This document shows positions 26,356-35,851 of a stretch of DNA of 64,000 bases, piece after piece (the stretch's first letter is position 1; each line of letters starts with the position of its first letter). Made by a program: the position numbers and the translations under genes. The stretch lies in assembly GCF_030694375.1 (NCBI RefSeq), contig NZ_JAUXYL010000026.1, positions 1 to 64,000 on the forward strand, read 5' to 3'. This DNA comes from Algoriphagus sp. (GTDB lineage: Bacteria; Bacteroidota; Bacteroidia; Cytophagales; Cyclobacteriaceae). The notes beneath the pieces were generated by a model. That model was not told where the DNA came from and ran no database searches. It was given only the letters and a program-made list of their open reading frames with translations.

Positions 26356-26658
26356 TTAGTTGTTTCCTTGGTTTATTTGATCGATTAATTTATTGACATC
26401 ATTGAGCAGGTTTTCTGCTTTATTTTTTGCTTCAGAGATGACTCTCTTCCCTTCTGTTTTAGCCTCATTGAGATGGAGTTCTTTTCCTTCGACCAGGTCT
26501 CCGATTAGCTCTTCCAATTCTTTCTTGTATTTGGAAAGTTTGAAAGAAAGTTTGTCACGGGTGTTGACACCTGTATCAGGTGCAAACAAAATACCTAATA
26601 CCGCACCTACTCCTGCGCCTACTGCAAATGCTATCAGTGAATTTGTACTTTTACTCAT
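26356..26658 (-). CDS. YtxH domain small membrane protein
   Basis: A 100-residue protein. The N-terminal glycine-rich membrane segment (IAFAVGAGVGAVLGILFAPDTG) is the YtxH hallmark; the remainder is a charged amphipathic helix or coiled coil ending LLNDVNKLIDQINQGNN. YtxH proteins are associated with general stress responses in Bacillus, but the activity is unknown. It lies 7 bp downstream of nusB. Confidence 0.88.
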   Translation of the reverse strand: MSKSTNSLIAFAVGAGVGAVLGILFAPDTGVNTRDKLSFKLSKYKKELEELIGDLVEGKELHLNEAKTEGKRVISEAKNKAENLLNDVNKLIDQINQGNN

Positions 26659-26665
26659 GGTTTCC

Positions 26666-27850
26666 TTATTTATTGTCTAAAAGTCCTCGACCACTCTTAC
26701 GGATTTGGCCACTATCGGTTAATTCTTTTGCCAAAACATCCAACAATCCGTTTACGAATTGCTTACTTTTTGGTGTGCTGTATGTTTTGGAAATATCAAT
26801 GTACTCATTGATGCTCACTTTCACCGGGATGCTCGGGAAATTCTTCATCTCGGCAATGGCCATCGAAATGATGATTTTGTCAGTAAATGCAAGCCTCTCA
26901 ATGTCCCAGTTTTTGGTTTTTTGAGCAATCATTGCTTTACTCGAATCAATATTTTCAATGGTGAAGTTAAATATATTTTGAAAAAACTCCTTATCCTCAT
27001 CCCAGTTGATTGCTATTTCGGGCAGTGAATCCAATTCTACCTGCTCAGGCTGGGACGCATTTTTTAGGACTTTTGAAGCCAAACTGCGTACTACTGATTT
27101 GTTTTCTGTCCAATTCAGATCCTTTTCCGAGAAAAAGTTTAAAAACACCTCGTTTTTAAATATAACCTTTTTCAGAAGGTCATCTGCCGCCTCATAATCC
27201 TGATCTATGGAAGGATTGACCAGGAGCAGATATTCCTGATAGGTTTCTGAAGTTTTGATGTAATCTCGGAACCATTCTTTAAGTTCAAGTTCGATATCAT
27301 CTAAGTTGACGTTGTTACGTGCGAGCGCTGCCCTATAGGTAGCGGATTCCCGGATGTTTTTCAAAACCTGATTTTTGGCCAAGTTCATCTCATTTGCAAA
27401 AGCAATGGGATTGTCGCCAGCCAGTTTTTTCTTCTTTTCGATCTCTTTTTCCACATGCTTTGCAAATGCCTGCAAGAGTTCTATGGCCAGTAAATACAGA
27501 TGAGGTATTCTTTCTGCTGATACGATCATGTTCTTTAGCATAAACTGACGGTCTTTTTCAGTTGCTGCGTGAAATTGCCTGATCGCCTCGAGCACTACTT
27601 GCTTGATTTTGGGTTTTGCCGTGGAGGACTTTAGGATACTCTCATTTTCAAGGTTTTGGTCAAATAGCTTGACAGCCTCGTCCGAATCTTTGATTAAAGC
27701 AGGCTTGTCCTGAATTTCCATACTGTTGAGATCCGGTAAAAATGACTCCCGTATGAAGTCTCTGGCAATATTGATATTAGATCCTTTGCATTGTTCAAAG
27801 GCATAGAGGTTTTGAAATGCCTTGACCCTGAGGATTCTTCTGTTTAGCAT
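26666..27850 (-). CDS. nusB: Transcription antitermination factor NusB, long Bacteroidota form
   Basis: A protein of about 394 residues whose C-terminal third carries the NusB fold (DRLAFTDKIIISMAIAEM-like core, VKVSINEYIDISKTY, FVNGLLDVLAKEL) and whose N-terminus starts MLNRRILRVKAFQNLYAFEQ. NusB binds boxA RNA with S10 during rRNA transcription. Classical NusB has about 140 residues; the roughly 250-residue helical insertion is normal in Bacteroidota. I take the ATG at 27850 rather than an upstream in-frame start at 27916, which would run into the terminator behind leucine dehydrogenase. A CAAATATA at 27870-27877 (TATATTTG on the gene strand) fits a -7 box. Confidence 0.9.
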   Translation of the reverse strand: MLNRRILRVKAFQNLYAFEQCKGSNINIARDFIRESFLPDLNSMEIQDKPALIKDSDEAVKLFDQNLENESILKSSTAKPKIKQVVLEAIRQFHAATEKDRQFMLKNMIVSAERIPHLYLLAIELLQAFAKHVEKEIEKKKKLAGDNPIAFANEMNLAKNQVLKNIRESATYRAALARNNVNLDDIELELKEWFRDYIKTSETYQEYLLLVNPSIDQDYEAADDLLKKVIFKNEVFLNFFSEKDLNWTENKSVVRSLASKVLKNASQPEQVELDSLPEIAINWDEDKEFFQNIFNFTIENIDSSKAMIAQKTKNWDIERLAFTDKIIISMAIAEMKNFPSIPVKVSINEYIDISKTYSTPKSKQFVNGLLDVLAKELTDSGQIRKSGRGLLDNK

Positions 27851-27913
27851 AGAGATTGGTAATGTGATGCAAATATAGGGAATTTGCATGGGGTATAGCC
27901 ATCTGGTAGTGGA

Positions 27914-27948
27914 CAAAAAAAACCACCGAATTATAAAATTCAGTGGCT
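27914..27948 (-). terminator. Terminator after leucine dehydrogenase
   Basis: On the reverse strand GCCACTGAATT pairs with AATTCGGTGG across a 4-5 base loop, followed by eight T residues. It lies about 22 bp after the stop of the dehydrogenase gene and upstream of nusB. Confidence 0.85.
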
Positions 27949-27970
27949 TTTTAGAATTTCGAATTTAAGC

Positions 27971-29071
27971 TTAGAATGGAAGTTTTACTCTCCCAATGGC
28001 TTCAATTCTGGCTTTTGCAGCTTCGATTGCAGCTTGTTGTGCTGGGATCTTTTCTTTTTCAGCCTTATCCAGTATGCCAAGGCAGGTATCATAAATCTTT
28101 TCTGTTTGAGCGAAGACTGACTCTTTGTGATAATCCCCATAGTACTCGGCGCCAACGTTGATTACGCCGCCGGCATTGATCAGGAAGTCAGGAGCATAGA
28201 TGATTCCCTTCTCCATCAGTATTTTCCCATGCTTGTCTTCATCCTTTAACTGATTGTTGGCCCCACCTGCTATCACAGCACACTTCAGCCTTTCAATGGT
28301 CTGATCGTTGATGGTAGCACCTAGCGCACACGGAGCGTAAATGTCCATCGGGAGGTCATAGATTACATTCGGGTCCACGATGGTGGCGCCGGAGGCATTG
28401 GCTATTTCCTTTAATTTATCTTCGAAAATGTCTGTGATGATAATCTCTGCACCTTCTTTGACGAGGTATTCGATTAGGTATTTGCCTACTTGACCCACAC
28501 CCTGTACGCCGATTTTCTTGCCGCTTAATGAATCAGTTCCAAACGCTTTTTTCGCAGCGGCCTTCATCCCCATATACACTCCGAATGCAGTCACCGGTGA
28601 AGGATCCCCGGCACCGCCTTTGATTTGTGGCAATCCGGTGACATGACGGGTCTCCATGGCGATATATTCCATGTCTGAAGTCTTCATGTTCACGTCTTCG
28701 GCAGTGACATAGCGTCCGCCCAGGCTCTCCACAAATCGGCCGAATCTTCTCAGGAAAGCTTCATTTTTCAAACTTGGATTACCGATGAGTACAGCTTTGC
28801 CTCCTCCGAGATTAAGTCCGGCGAGGGCGTTTTTAAAAGTCATTCCTCTGGAAAGCCGAAGCACATCAGTGATGGCTTCCGCTTCTGAAGCATAGGGCCA
28901 CATCCGGGTGCCTCCCAAGGCTGGACCAAGTACGGTATTGTGAATTCCAATGAGGGCTTTAAGGCCTGTGGCTTGGTCGTGGCAAACGACCAGCTGCTCA
29001 TGATCCATCGTGCTGATTTGTCCAAAAATAGACCCTTCTCGCACGCTTTCGGTTGCTTTAATCTCCAACAT
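27971..29071 (-). CDS. Leucine dehydrogenase (Glu/Leu/Phe/Val dehydrogenase family)
   Basis: A 366-residue NAD-dependent amino-acid dehydrogenase. The catalytic domain has GPALGGTRMWPYASEAEAI, the Lys-containing MTFKNALAGLNLGGGKAVL, and the Asp in TAEDVNM; the Rossmann domain has GVQGVGQVGKYLIEYL. It reversibly deaminates branched-chain amino acids to 2-oxo acids, feeding catabolism or branched fatty acids, which are abundant in this phylum. It is a single gene with a consensus promoter at 29134-29163 and its own terminator. Confidence 0.93.
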   Translation of the reverse strand: MLEIKATESVREGSIFGQISTMDHEQLVVCHDQATGLKALIGIHNTVLGPALGGTRMWPYASEAEAITDVLRLSRGMTFKNALAGLNLGGGKAVLIGNPSLKNEAFLRRFGRFVESLGGRYVTAEDVNMKTSDMEYIAMETRHVTGLPQIKGGAGDPSPVTAFGVYMGMKAAAKKAFGTDSLSGKKIGVQGVGQVGKYLIEYLVKEGAEIIITDIFEDKLKEIANASGATIVDPNVIYDLPMDIYAPCALGATINDQTIERLKCAVIAGGANNQLKDEDKHGKILMEKGIIYAPDFLINAGGVINVGAEYYGDYHKESVFAQTEKIYDTCLGILDKAEKEKIPAQQAAIEAAKARIEAIGRVKLPF

Positions 29072-29133
29072 CTGAACTTAGCTTTTTAGAATATGTTATA
29101 TTTGGGTTGTTGCCTAACTGTGATAGGCTGGTA

Positions 29134-29163
29134 CAAAATTAAATACTTTTATCAGCCCACAAA
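29134..29163 (-). promoter_or_regulatory. Consensus Bacteroidota promoter for leucine dehydrogenase
   Basis: On the reverse strand TTTG (29160-29163) is followed after 18 bp by TAATTTTG (29134-29141), a perfect match to the -33 TTTG / -7 TAnnTTTG consensus of the Bacteroidota primary sigma factor. It lies about 60 bp upstream of the dehydrogenase ATG. Confidence 0.7.
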
Positions 29164-29218
29164 GGAATTACATCCGCAGTTTCTATAAGTTTATCCTCGG
29201 TTTTAAAATTTTTATTTG

Positions 29219-31009
29219 GTGAAGTCACTTTGGAGAATCAATAAGTATTTATATAAATACAAGGGTTTGCTGTTGTTGGGGATACTATTTACCGTCATAT
29301 CCAACATTTTCGTAATCATCCCCGCGCAACTTGTTAGAATAGCCATAGATTATGTGGTGGAGAGTTTCTCGATTTATCGTCCATTAATGCAGGGAGGAAT
29401 GGGTGAACTGGCACGGGAAAATTTTTTGGAGTTCGTTTTTATTTTTGGAATTCTAATCATAATAATGGCCTTGCTTCGAGGATTTTTCCTCTTTTTGATC
29501 CGGCAGACCATCATAATCATGTCAAGAAAAGTGGAATATGACATGAAGAATGAAATCTTCAATCACTACCAAAATCTTCCCTTAAGCTTCTACAGAAAAA
29601 ATAGTACCGGAGACCTTATGGCCAGGATCACCGAAGATGTAAGTCGCGTGAGAATGTATTTGGGGCCGGCAATCATGTATGGGCTCAATCTGTTGATTCT
29701 TTTCCCTTTGGTCATTTTTTATATGATATCGGTGAATGCTGAATTGACGCTCTACTCTTTGCTCCCATTACCAATTTTGTCCATCAGCATCTATTTTGTA
29801 AACAATCTGATAAACGAGCGGTCTGAGAAAATCCAACGCAGTTTATCTGAATTGAGCACTTTTGTTCAGGAAGCGTTCTCCGGAATTCGGGTTTTGAAGG
29901 CCTTTGTACGCGAAGAGGATTCTGCGAGAGAATTTGCAATAGCAAGTGAGGAATACAAACACAAATCCATACAGTTGACACGGGTGAATGCCTTATTCTT
30001 TCCCTTGATCATGGCTTTGGTAGGAATTTCTACGATCATCACCGTTTATGTAGGAGGTATCCAAGTGATACAGGGAGAAATAGGGTATGGAGTTATAGCA
30101 GAATTTATTCTTTACGTCAGTATTTTGACTTGGCCGGTGACCTCTCTCGGGTGGGTGACCAGTATTGTGCAGCGTGCTGCTGCTTCGCAGACCAGGATCA
30201 ATGAGTTTCTGGATATCAAAAATGACATCGTGAGCTCTCAGAATCTGGAGGCGGATATCCACGGTGGAATCGTAGTTGAAAATGTGTCTTTTCAATATCC
30301 TGAATCAGGAATTAGGGCTTTGGATAAGGTTTCCTTTGAAATCAAGGCAGGCCAAACTTTGGGAATAATCGGCACAACAGGTTCGGGCAAGTCCACAATA
30401 GCCAATTTGTTGATGAGAATGTATGACCCAACATCAGGCAGTATCAAGATTGACGGTCAGGACATCCGCAATTACAACATATCTGGATTGCGAAAGCAAA
30501 TCGGATTTGTTCCCCAGGATGTATTTTTATTTTCGGATACTATTTCAAATAATATAGCTTTCGGCTTGGACCATGCAGATGAGCTAGTAATTGAAAAAGC
30601 AGCGAAAGACGCCGATGTTTATCAAAATATTGTCGACTTTCCAAAGGGATTCAAAACTATGCTTGGGGAACGGGGGATAACGCTTTCAGGGGGACAAAAA
30701 CAGCGGGTTTCTATTGCTCGGGCTATTGCAAAAGAACCAAAAATTCTGATTTTGGACGACTGTCTTTCTGCAGTAGACACTAAAACCGAAAACTCCATAT
30801 TGACTGCGCTAAGGAAGATCATGAAAGACAGAACTTCAGTGATCATTTCCCATCGGGTTTCTTCGGCAAAACTTGCAGATCACATCATTGTGCTGCATGA
30901 TGGTAAAATCATAGAGCGGGGAGATCATGATTCACTGATGAGTCAAAAGGGAGTTTATGCAGACCTGTATGAAAAGCAAACTCAATCCGGTGAGCCGATT
31001 GAAGGCTGA
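29219..31009 (+). CDS. ABC transporter, fused permease and ATP-binding (MdlA/YheI-like)
   Basis: A protein of about 596 residues: six membrane helices (about 15-300, type 1 ABC exporter), then an ATPase with Walker A GTTGSGKST, Q-loop FVPQDVFLF, signature LSGGQKQR, Walker B ILILDD and H-loop IISHRVSS. The residue after Walker B is Asp (LDDCLSAVD) where a catalytic Glu is usual, as in the degenerate subunit of heterodimeric exporters such as YheI/YheH. No second half-transporter is adjacent. A GTG at 29219 gives the best start; an overlapping TTG lies at 29216. Substrate unknown; lipid or drug export is typical. Confidence 0.9.
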   Translation: MKSLWRINKYLYKYKGLLLLGILFTVISNIFVIIPAQLVRIAIDYVVESFSIYRPLMQGGMGELARENFLEFVFIFGILIIIMALLRGFFLFLIRQTIIIMSRKVEYDMKNEIFNHYQNLPLSFYRKNSTGDLMARITEDVSRVRMYLGPAIMYGLNLLILFPLVIFYMISVNAELTLYSLLPLPILSISIYFVNNLINERSEKIQRSLSELSTFVQEAFSGIRVLKAFVREEDSAREFAIASEEYKHKSIQLTRVNALFFPLIMALVGISTIITVYVGGIQVIQGEIGYGVIAEFILYVSILTWPVTSLGWVTSIVQRAAASQTRINEFLDIKNDIVSSQNLEADIHGGIVVENVSFQYPESGIRALDKVSFEIKAGQTLGIIGTTGSGKSTIANLLMRMYDPTSGSIKIDGQDIRNYNISGLRKQIGFVPQDVFLFSDTISNNIAFGLDHADELVIEKAAKDADVYQNIVDFPKGFKTMLGERGITLSGGQKQRVSIARAIAKEPKILILDDCLSAVDTKTENSILTALRKIMKDRTSVIISHRVSSAKLADHIIVLHDGKIIERGDHDSLMSQKGVYADLYEKQTQSGEPIEG

Positions 31010-31076
31010 TTTTTAGAACGTCTCTGGTTTTCAATATTTTCCGCTAACTTGATCACCTAATTAGACACTTTTGGCC

Positions 31077-31394
31077 ATGAAAAATAAGAAATCAACAACC
31101 CAGGATATTGAAGATGTTCTCCAGGAAATAGGAAACAAAATTGAGGACCTCATTCAAAAAGGTGCTGAAGCAGGCGCGGATGTCAAGGAAGAAATTGAGC
31201 AAAAGATCAAAGACCTAAAAGACAACAAAACCTCCTTGGAAGAGGAACTACGCAAAGGCAAGGAAATGCTGGAACGCGAATTCCAGGAGAAAAAAGAAGA
31301 ATTAGAACCCAGGATTCAGGAATCTAAAGGATTTATGAAGGAAGGATTCAAACAGATTTTTTTGGGCATCAAGGCACTTTTCGGCAAAAAGTAA
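31077..31394 (+). CDS. Small charged coiled-coil protein
   Basis: A 105-residue, very Lys/Glu-rich protein that is almost all helix (DIEDVLQEIGNKIEDLIQK, then KTSLEEELRKGKEMLEREF) with a short hydrophobic amphipathic tail (FKQIFLGIKALFGKK). It lies 67 bp after the ABC exporter on the same strand and may be co-transcribed. It resembles YtxH/gas-vesicle-like stress proteins without the membrane helix. I use the ATG at 31077. Function unknown. Confidence 0.7.
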   Translation: MKNKKSTTQDIEDVLQEIGNKIEDLIQKGAEAGADVKEEIEQKIKDLKDNKTSLEEELRKGKEMLEREFQEKKEELEPRIQESKGFMKEGFKQIFLGIKALFGKK

Positions 31395-31548
31395 ATTGAA
31401 GATTCAGTTCATTTGACCCCGCAGACATCCGGTTTAATTTTTCTCGAAGAAAAAGAAAGTGACTGAAAATTGAATTTTAATACTTTATAAGTTTTAAAAT
31501 ACGGGAATCAGCCCTGCGGGAAGCTAAGGATAGGGCAAGATTTGAACG

Positions 31549-31579
31549 AAAAAAAGCCCGGAGTCAATTCTGGGCTTTG
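31549..31579 (-). terminator. Terminator after the dicarboxylate symporter
   Basis: On the reverse strand AAAGCCCAGA pairs with TCCGGGCTTT across ATTGAC and continues into T residues. It begins only a few bases past the symporter stop. Confidence 0.75.
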
Positions 31580-31582
31580 CTG

Positions 31583-32932
31583 CTATGGGGTTTCTTCCTG
31601 GACGCTTTCGTTGGCTGTGAATGGATTCCCTTTGCGAAGCATTCCCTCAGGAAGTTCGCCTTCTGTACTGGCGACCACTGTTGTGACTACTACATCTCCG
31701 GTTACGTTTACCACTGTTCGGAACATGTCAAGGATTCGATCAGGAGCCATGATCAGCGCAATGCCTGCCGCAGGAACTCCGATGGACTCCAGGACTACGA
31801 TCAACATAATCAATCCTGCACCGGGAACTCCCGCAGATCCAATTGCTGCTAAAGTAGATGTTAGCACGATCATGATTTGCTGGGAAAAAGTAAGATCCAT
31901 TCCCAAGGCTTGCGCGATAAAAACGGCCGCAACACTTTGGTAAAGGCTAGTCCCGTTCATGTTGATGGTCGCTCCGAGGGGAAGGACAAAGCTGGTGATA
32001 TTTTCAGAAACCCCTAATTCCTCCTCTGTCAACTTCATGGTTACAGGCAGTGTAGCTGAACTGGAACTGGTAGAAAATGCCAACAACTGCGCCGGACGAA
32101 TTGCTTTGAAGAAGTCAACATATTTGACCTTGGTGAAAGATTTTAAAAGAAGGGGATAAATGACAAGCATCATAAAGAAAAGGCCTCCCAATACAATCAA
32201 ACTGTATTTTAATAGGGCTAGAAGCAAGGTTACGGCAGACTGAGGATTGTCACCGGCAATCTCTACAATCAAGGAAGCCATCAAAGCAAAGACCCCATAG
32301 GGTGCGATGACCATGATGTAATTGACTATTTGGATGATCAAATCATTGAATCCGTCAAAGAAAGCGATCACCGGTTCTGCTTTTGTTTTTGGAATTTGGA
32401 GCAGAGCAATTCCGGCTAAAATCGCGAAGAATACAACCTGTAGCATTGCGGCATTGTCGGTGGTAGCCTGAAATAAATTTTGAGGTACCATGTCTACTAT
32501 AGGCTGAAGCGGACTTTGATCCTGAAGTTCTGCGGCAGCTTCGGCACGCTGTCCGGCATCGCCTTCATACATGGCCATCAAGCTTTCCCGTGTAGAATCC
32601 GGAAGACCTTCGCCGGGTTTAAAGAGATTAACCAAGCCCAAACCTGTACAAATTGCGATGATGGTTGTGATCAGGAAAGCAAAAAGTGTTTTGCCACCTA
32701 TCCTGCTCAACTTGGAAATATCTCCCAAATTGGAGACTCCGATAATCAAGGACGCTAAAACCAATGGCATGGCAATCATTTTCAGTCCATTGATAAATAT
32801 CGTCCCTACGGGCTTAATGAAGTCCAATGTGATCCATTTTGGGATACCAAACTGTATGGAAACCAATCCAAAAATAAGTCCTAAGACAAGTCCAATGATT
32901 ATTTGGGTATGAAGGGGTAATTTTTTCAACAT
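31583..32932 (-). CDS. Dicarboxylate/amino acid:cation symporter (DAACS family)
   Basis: A protein of about 449 residues with eight or more membrane helices. It carries the serine-rich hairpin FSTSSSSATLPVTMK, the NMNGTSLYQ motif after LPLGATI, and the GVPGAGLIML hairpin, the substrate- and sodium-binding elements of GltP/GltPh/DctA transporters. It moves glutamate, aspartate or C4-dicarboxylates with Na+ or H+. I chose the ATG at 32932 (MLKKLPLHTQIIIG) because an upstream start would overlap aroC. It probably shares a transcript with batD and aroC. Confidence 0.94.
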   Translation of the reverse strand: MLKKLPLHTQIIIGLVLGLIFGLVSIQFGIPKWITLDFIKPVGTIFINGLKMIAMPLVLASLIIGVSNLGDISKLSRIGGKTLFAFLITTIIAICTGLGLVNLFKPGEGLPDSTRESLMAMYEGDAGQRAEAAAELQDQSPLQPIVDMVPQNLFQATTDNAAMLQVVFFAILAGIALLQIPKTKAEPVIAFFDGFNDLIIQIVNYIMVIAPYGVFALMASLIVEIAGDNPQSAVTLLLALLKYSLIVLGGLFFMMLVIYPLLLKSFTKVKYVDFFKAIRPAQLLAFSTSSSSATLPVTMKLTEEELGVSENITSFVLPLGATINMNGTSLYQSVAAVFIAQALGMDLTFSQQIMIVLTSTLAAIGSAGVPGAGLIMLIVVLESIGVPAAGIALIMAPDRILDMFRTVVNVTGDVVVTTVVASTEGELPEGMLRKGNPFTANESVQEETP

Positions 32933-32942
32933 CTTCTTAGGA

Positions 32943-34028
32943 TTAAATTTCCTGCAGTTTATTGCTTTTTGCCAACAAAAGATAATCTGCAATGACTAAT
33001 GCAGCCATTGCCTCCACAATCGGTACCGCGCGGGGAACCACACAGGGGTCATGTCGCCCTTTTCCGCTGACCGTGACAGTTTCTCCAGCCTCGTTTAAAG
33101 ATTCCTGATCTTGCATGATCGTGGCCACAGGCTTGAAGGCAACGCGGAAGTAGATGTCTTCGCCGTTGCTGATTCCACCTTGTATTCCGCCTGAATGGTT
33201 GGTTAAGGTGTGTACTTTTTGGCCTTCTTTGAAAAAAGTGTCGTTGTGTTGTGATCCACGCATTTTAACCCCATCAAAGCCGCTCCCATATTCAAAGCCT
33301 TTGACCGCATTGATGCTAAGCATGGCTTTGCCAAGTTCTGCATGCAGTCTGTCGAAAACAGGCTCTCCGAGTCCGGGAGGGGTGTTTTTGATCACACAGG
33401 TCACCACGCCACCGATCGTATCTCGCTCAAGACGCACTTGATCGATTAGCGAAATCATCTTTTCTGCCATTTCCGGATCGGGACAGCGGATGATATTTTC
33501 TTCTGCGAGGTCCAGGTTGAGTTCCGAATAGTTTTTATTCAAAGTCAAATCTCCTACCTGCGAAACAAACGCCTGCACACTGATTCCTTTGGCTTCCAAA
33601 AATTGCTTTGCAATAGCGCCACCTGCTACTCTTGCGGCAGTTTCGCGGGCACTGGACCGGCCACCTCCGCGATAATCCCGGATGCCATATTTCTCAAAAT
33701 AGGTATAGTCCGCATGTGAAGGGCGGAATTTATCAGCGATATGAGAGTAATCCTTACTTTTCTGATCCGCGTTTTGAATGACAATGCCGATAGGGGTACC
33801 GGTGGTTTTTCCTTCGAATACTCCTGAAAGGATTTCGATTTCATCTTCTTCTTTTCGCTGCGTGGTGATTTTGGATTGACCGGGTTTTCTGCGTTGCATT
33901 TCTAGACGGATTTTGGACTCATCCAATTCCAAACCAGCCGGACAACCTTCTACGATCGCACCTAAAGCTTTTCCGTGTGATTCACCAAAAGTGGTTAGCT
34001 TGAAAAGCTTTCCAAATGAATTTCCCAT
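32943..34028 (-). CDS. aroC: Chorismate synthase
   Basis: A 361-residue enzyme with the three signatures: [18 protein letters not shown] near the N-terminus, the [16 protein letters not shown] segment, and [17 protein letters not shown] near the end. It converts 5-enolpyruvylshikimate 3-phosphate to chorismate using reduced FMN, the last common step to aromatic amino acids. It overlaps the batD stop by 1 base (TAATG). Confidence 0.97.
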   Translation of the reverse strand: MGNSFGKLFKLTTFGESHGKALGAIVEGCPAGLELDESKIRLEMQRRKPGQSKITTQRKEEDEIEILSGVFEGKTTGTPIGIVIQNADQKSKDYSHIADKFRPSHADYTYFEKYGIRDYRGGGRSSARETAARVAGGAIAKQFLEAKGISVQAFVSQVGDLTLNKNYSELNLDLAEENIIRCPDPEMAEKMISLIDQVRLERDTIGGVVTCVIKNTPPGLGEPVFDRLHAELGKAMLSINAVKGFEYGSGFDGVKMRGSQHNDTFFKEGQKVHTLTNHSGGIQGGISNGEDIYFRVAFKPVATIMQDQESLNEAGETVTVSGKGRHDPCVVPRAVPIVEAMAALVIADYLLLAKSNKLQEI

Positions 34029-35473
34029 TATTTTTTCTTGATTATCAGGACCGCGAGAAGGGCAATTGCTCCCAGAAGTAGCAGATTAATTACGGTCGTA
34101 AAGTAATATTTATATTGCTCGTTTAAAAACTGATTGCTTTCGGTTCCGATCCGATCGTAGATTCCCCCCAATCGCTGGCCTGAAAGTGCCTGATTTACTT
34201 TGCTTTCGCCGGATACGATAATTTTTGCACTTGGCATAAGGGTGTCATAGACGGCCCTCACCGGATCAAAATATATCCACTGGAAGTGATCATCCAGTTC
34301 ATAATTCCCGGCTTCATTGATGGTGATGTAGTAATTAAACTCTTTGATCCCCGAGACCCGTCCGTAACCACGGTTGATTTGTTGCCTGACATTGGGGTCA
34401 AAGGTATTGAGATTTGTGCCTGTCATTCGCTTGGGTGGAGAGACCGAATTGATGTTTCCAACTCCATTAACGCCAAAATTGTATTCAAATCCCTGCCCGG
34501 TTTCCACCTCAAGCGTGCTGATATTTTCCCGCAGTTGAAATACGCCCACACTCACTTCATTTTTGAGTGGATGGGGAGGGAGTGGCTTGACAGTAATGGT
34601 TTGTGGGCTGGAGTAGAATGTCTTAAAGTCTTCCTGCCGGCTGGCCCCGAAAAAGCTGGGGTTTTTTGCAACTCGGTATTTAATCATTTCCCAAGGGACG
34701 CGGGGAATTTCTATTTTTCCTTCGGAAAAAGGGAAAAATGAAGCCTCGTAAACCTTGTACCGAATCCATTTTTTACCGTTAATATTGACCATCTCAGGTT
34801 CAATATTGGTGATGTTGAAATTTACTTCCCAGACGCTGTTGGGTTTGAGTTTTTTCAAAATCGCATCCAGCTGTCTTCCCGCTTCATAAAACTGGAATGG
34901 GGCCTGATTTTGCTCTGACATGTAAAATGCCACGTTGAGATTTAATCCTTCTCCTGCAAAAATTTCCTTTTTATCCACCGAAACTGAGAAAAACGCATCG
35001 TCTTCCAGTTCGATGAATTCAGGTTCCTCAGCTACCCTTCCGAAGTAATCAGCAAAAGGGTCTGTAACATTCCCTCCAAATCCCCGGGAACTGACAGGGT
35101 CAGTCACGGTTATCCTTTTTCCGGGTGAATCAAATAATGCACCGTTGATCAAAACGGAGAAATTACCTAAAGTAAATTGGCCCTTTCGGCTTGGCTTATA
35201 ATATTGAATGATGCTGTTTGAGCTGCTCATTTGTCCATTGATGATATTCATGGACGATGACTGAGAAATTCCTTGCTTTTGGAATCCCGGGATTTCCGGA
35301 AACTGATCATAGGATTTGATCTTATCGTTAGCCAGAGTGACTTTGATTGTAAATGTTTCATTTAGCCCGATTTCGTCTGCCCCCAATTCTATCTGGACTT
35401 CTTGGGCATGTGAAAAGTTCACAACCAGAAAAGAAAGGCATACGAAAGAAAGGCAAAGTAACGTTTTGAACAT
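34028..35473 (-). CDS. BatD family protein
   Basis: A 481-residue membrane-anchored protein: signal peptide (ending FSHAQ), a long beta-rich periplasmic region starting [20 protein letters not shown] and [18 protein letters not shown], and one C-terminal membrane helix ([21 protein letters not shown]). These are features of BatD, named for the Bacteroides aerotolerance locus. The other bat genes (batA, B, C, E and the MoxR ATPase) are not here, so this is a stand-alone copy; several Bacteroidota have a lone BatD-like gene near aroC (recollection, not checked). Confidence 0.85.
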   Translation of the reverse strand: MFKTLLCLSFVCLSFLVVNFSHAQEVQIELGADEIGLNETFTIKVTLANDKIKSYDQFPEIPGFQKQGISQSSSMNIINGQMSSSNSIIQYYKPSRKGQFTLGNFSVLINGALFDSPGKRITVTDPVSSRGFGGNVTDPFADYFGRVAEEPEFIELEDDAFFSVSVDKKEIFAGEGLNLNVAFYMSEQNQAPFQFYEAGRQLDAILKKLKPNSVWEVNFNITNIEPEMVNINGKKWIRYKVYEASFFPFSEGKIEIPRVPWEMIKYRVAKNPSFFGASRQEDFKTFYSSPQTITVKPLPPHPLKNEVSVGVFQLRENISTLEVETGQGFEYNFGVNGVGNINSVSPPKRMTGTNLNTFDPNVRQQINRGYGRVSGIKEFNYYITINEAGNYELDDHFQWIYFDPVRAVYDTLMPSAKIIVSGESKVNQALSGQRLGGIYDRIGTESNQFLNEQYKYYFTTVINLLLLGAIALLAVLIIKKK

Positions 35474-35577
35474 GGATGCGAAAATAGGAATAATTCTATA
35501 CTTAGGACTTTCAAAAATAACGTAACATCCTTGGAAATGCCTGCGTATCCTACCTTAAAATCAGTTAATAAACCCAA

Positions 35578-35778
35578 ATGAAGACAGCCATGCTAGAATA
35601 TGTGAAGACCATTTTGCAAAAAGTCAGCTTTAACGCCTATTTGTTTGAGCGAGAATTGAGAAAGGGAATAAAATATTTGATGCCGACAGAGATTGAGGAG
35701 TTCAAAGACTGGTGTTATGCTAATTTTGGACGAAGTCATCAACCCATTCTTAACCGTTATTTTAGACCAGCTTATTAA
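35578..35778 (+). CDS. Small conserved hypothetical protein, 66 residues
   Basis: A short cytosolic protein: MKTAMLEYVKTILQKVSF, then LFERELRKGIKYLMPTEIEE, then FKDWCYANFG and a basic aromatic C-terminus (NRYFRPAY). It is predicted mainly helical. The amino-acid use is protein-like, an ATG start is present, and a clear terminator follows 20 bp on, so I regard it as a real gene. Similar 60-70 residue proteins are common in Cytophagales from memory. No function known. Confidence 0.7.
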   Translation: MKTAMLEYVKTILQKVSFNAYLFERELRKGIKYLMPTEIEEFKDWCYANFGRSHQPILNRYFRPAY

Positions 35779-35798
35779 TATACTTCACACAAAGAGAA

Positions 35799-35832
35799 AA
35801 AGCCCCGGAGATTAACACTCTGGGGCTTTTCA
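35799..35832. terminator. Bidirectional terminator
   Basis: AAAAAGCCCCGGAG pairs with CTCTGGGGCTTTT across ATTAACA between the convergent small gene and amtB; A and T tracts on either side make it usable on both strands. Confidence 0.85.
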
Positions 35833-35851
35833 TTAATCTGGTTGATTGGTA

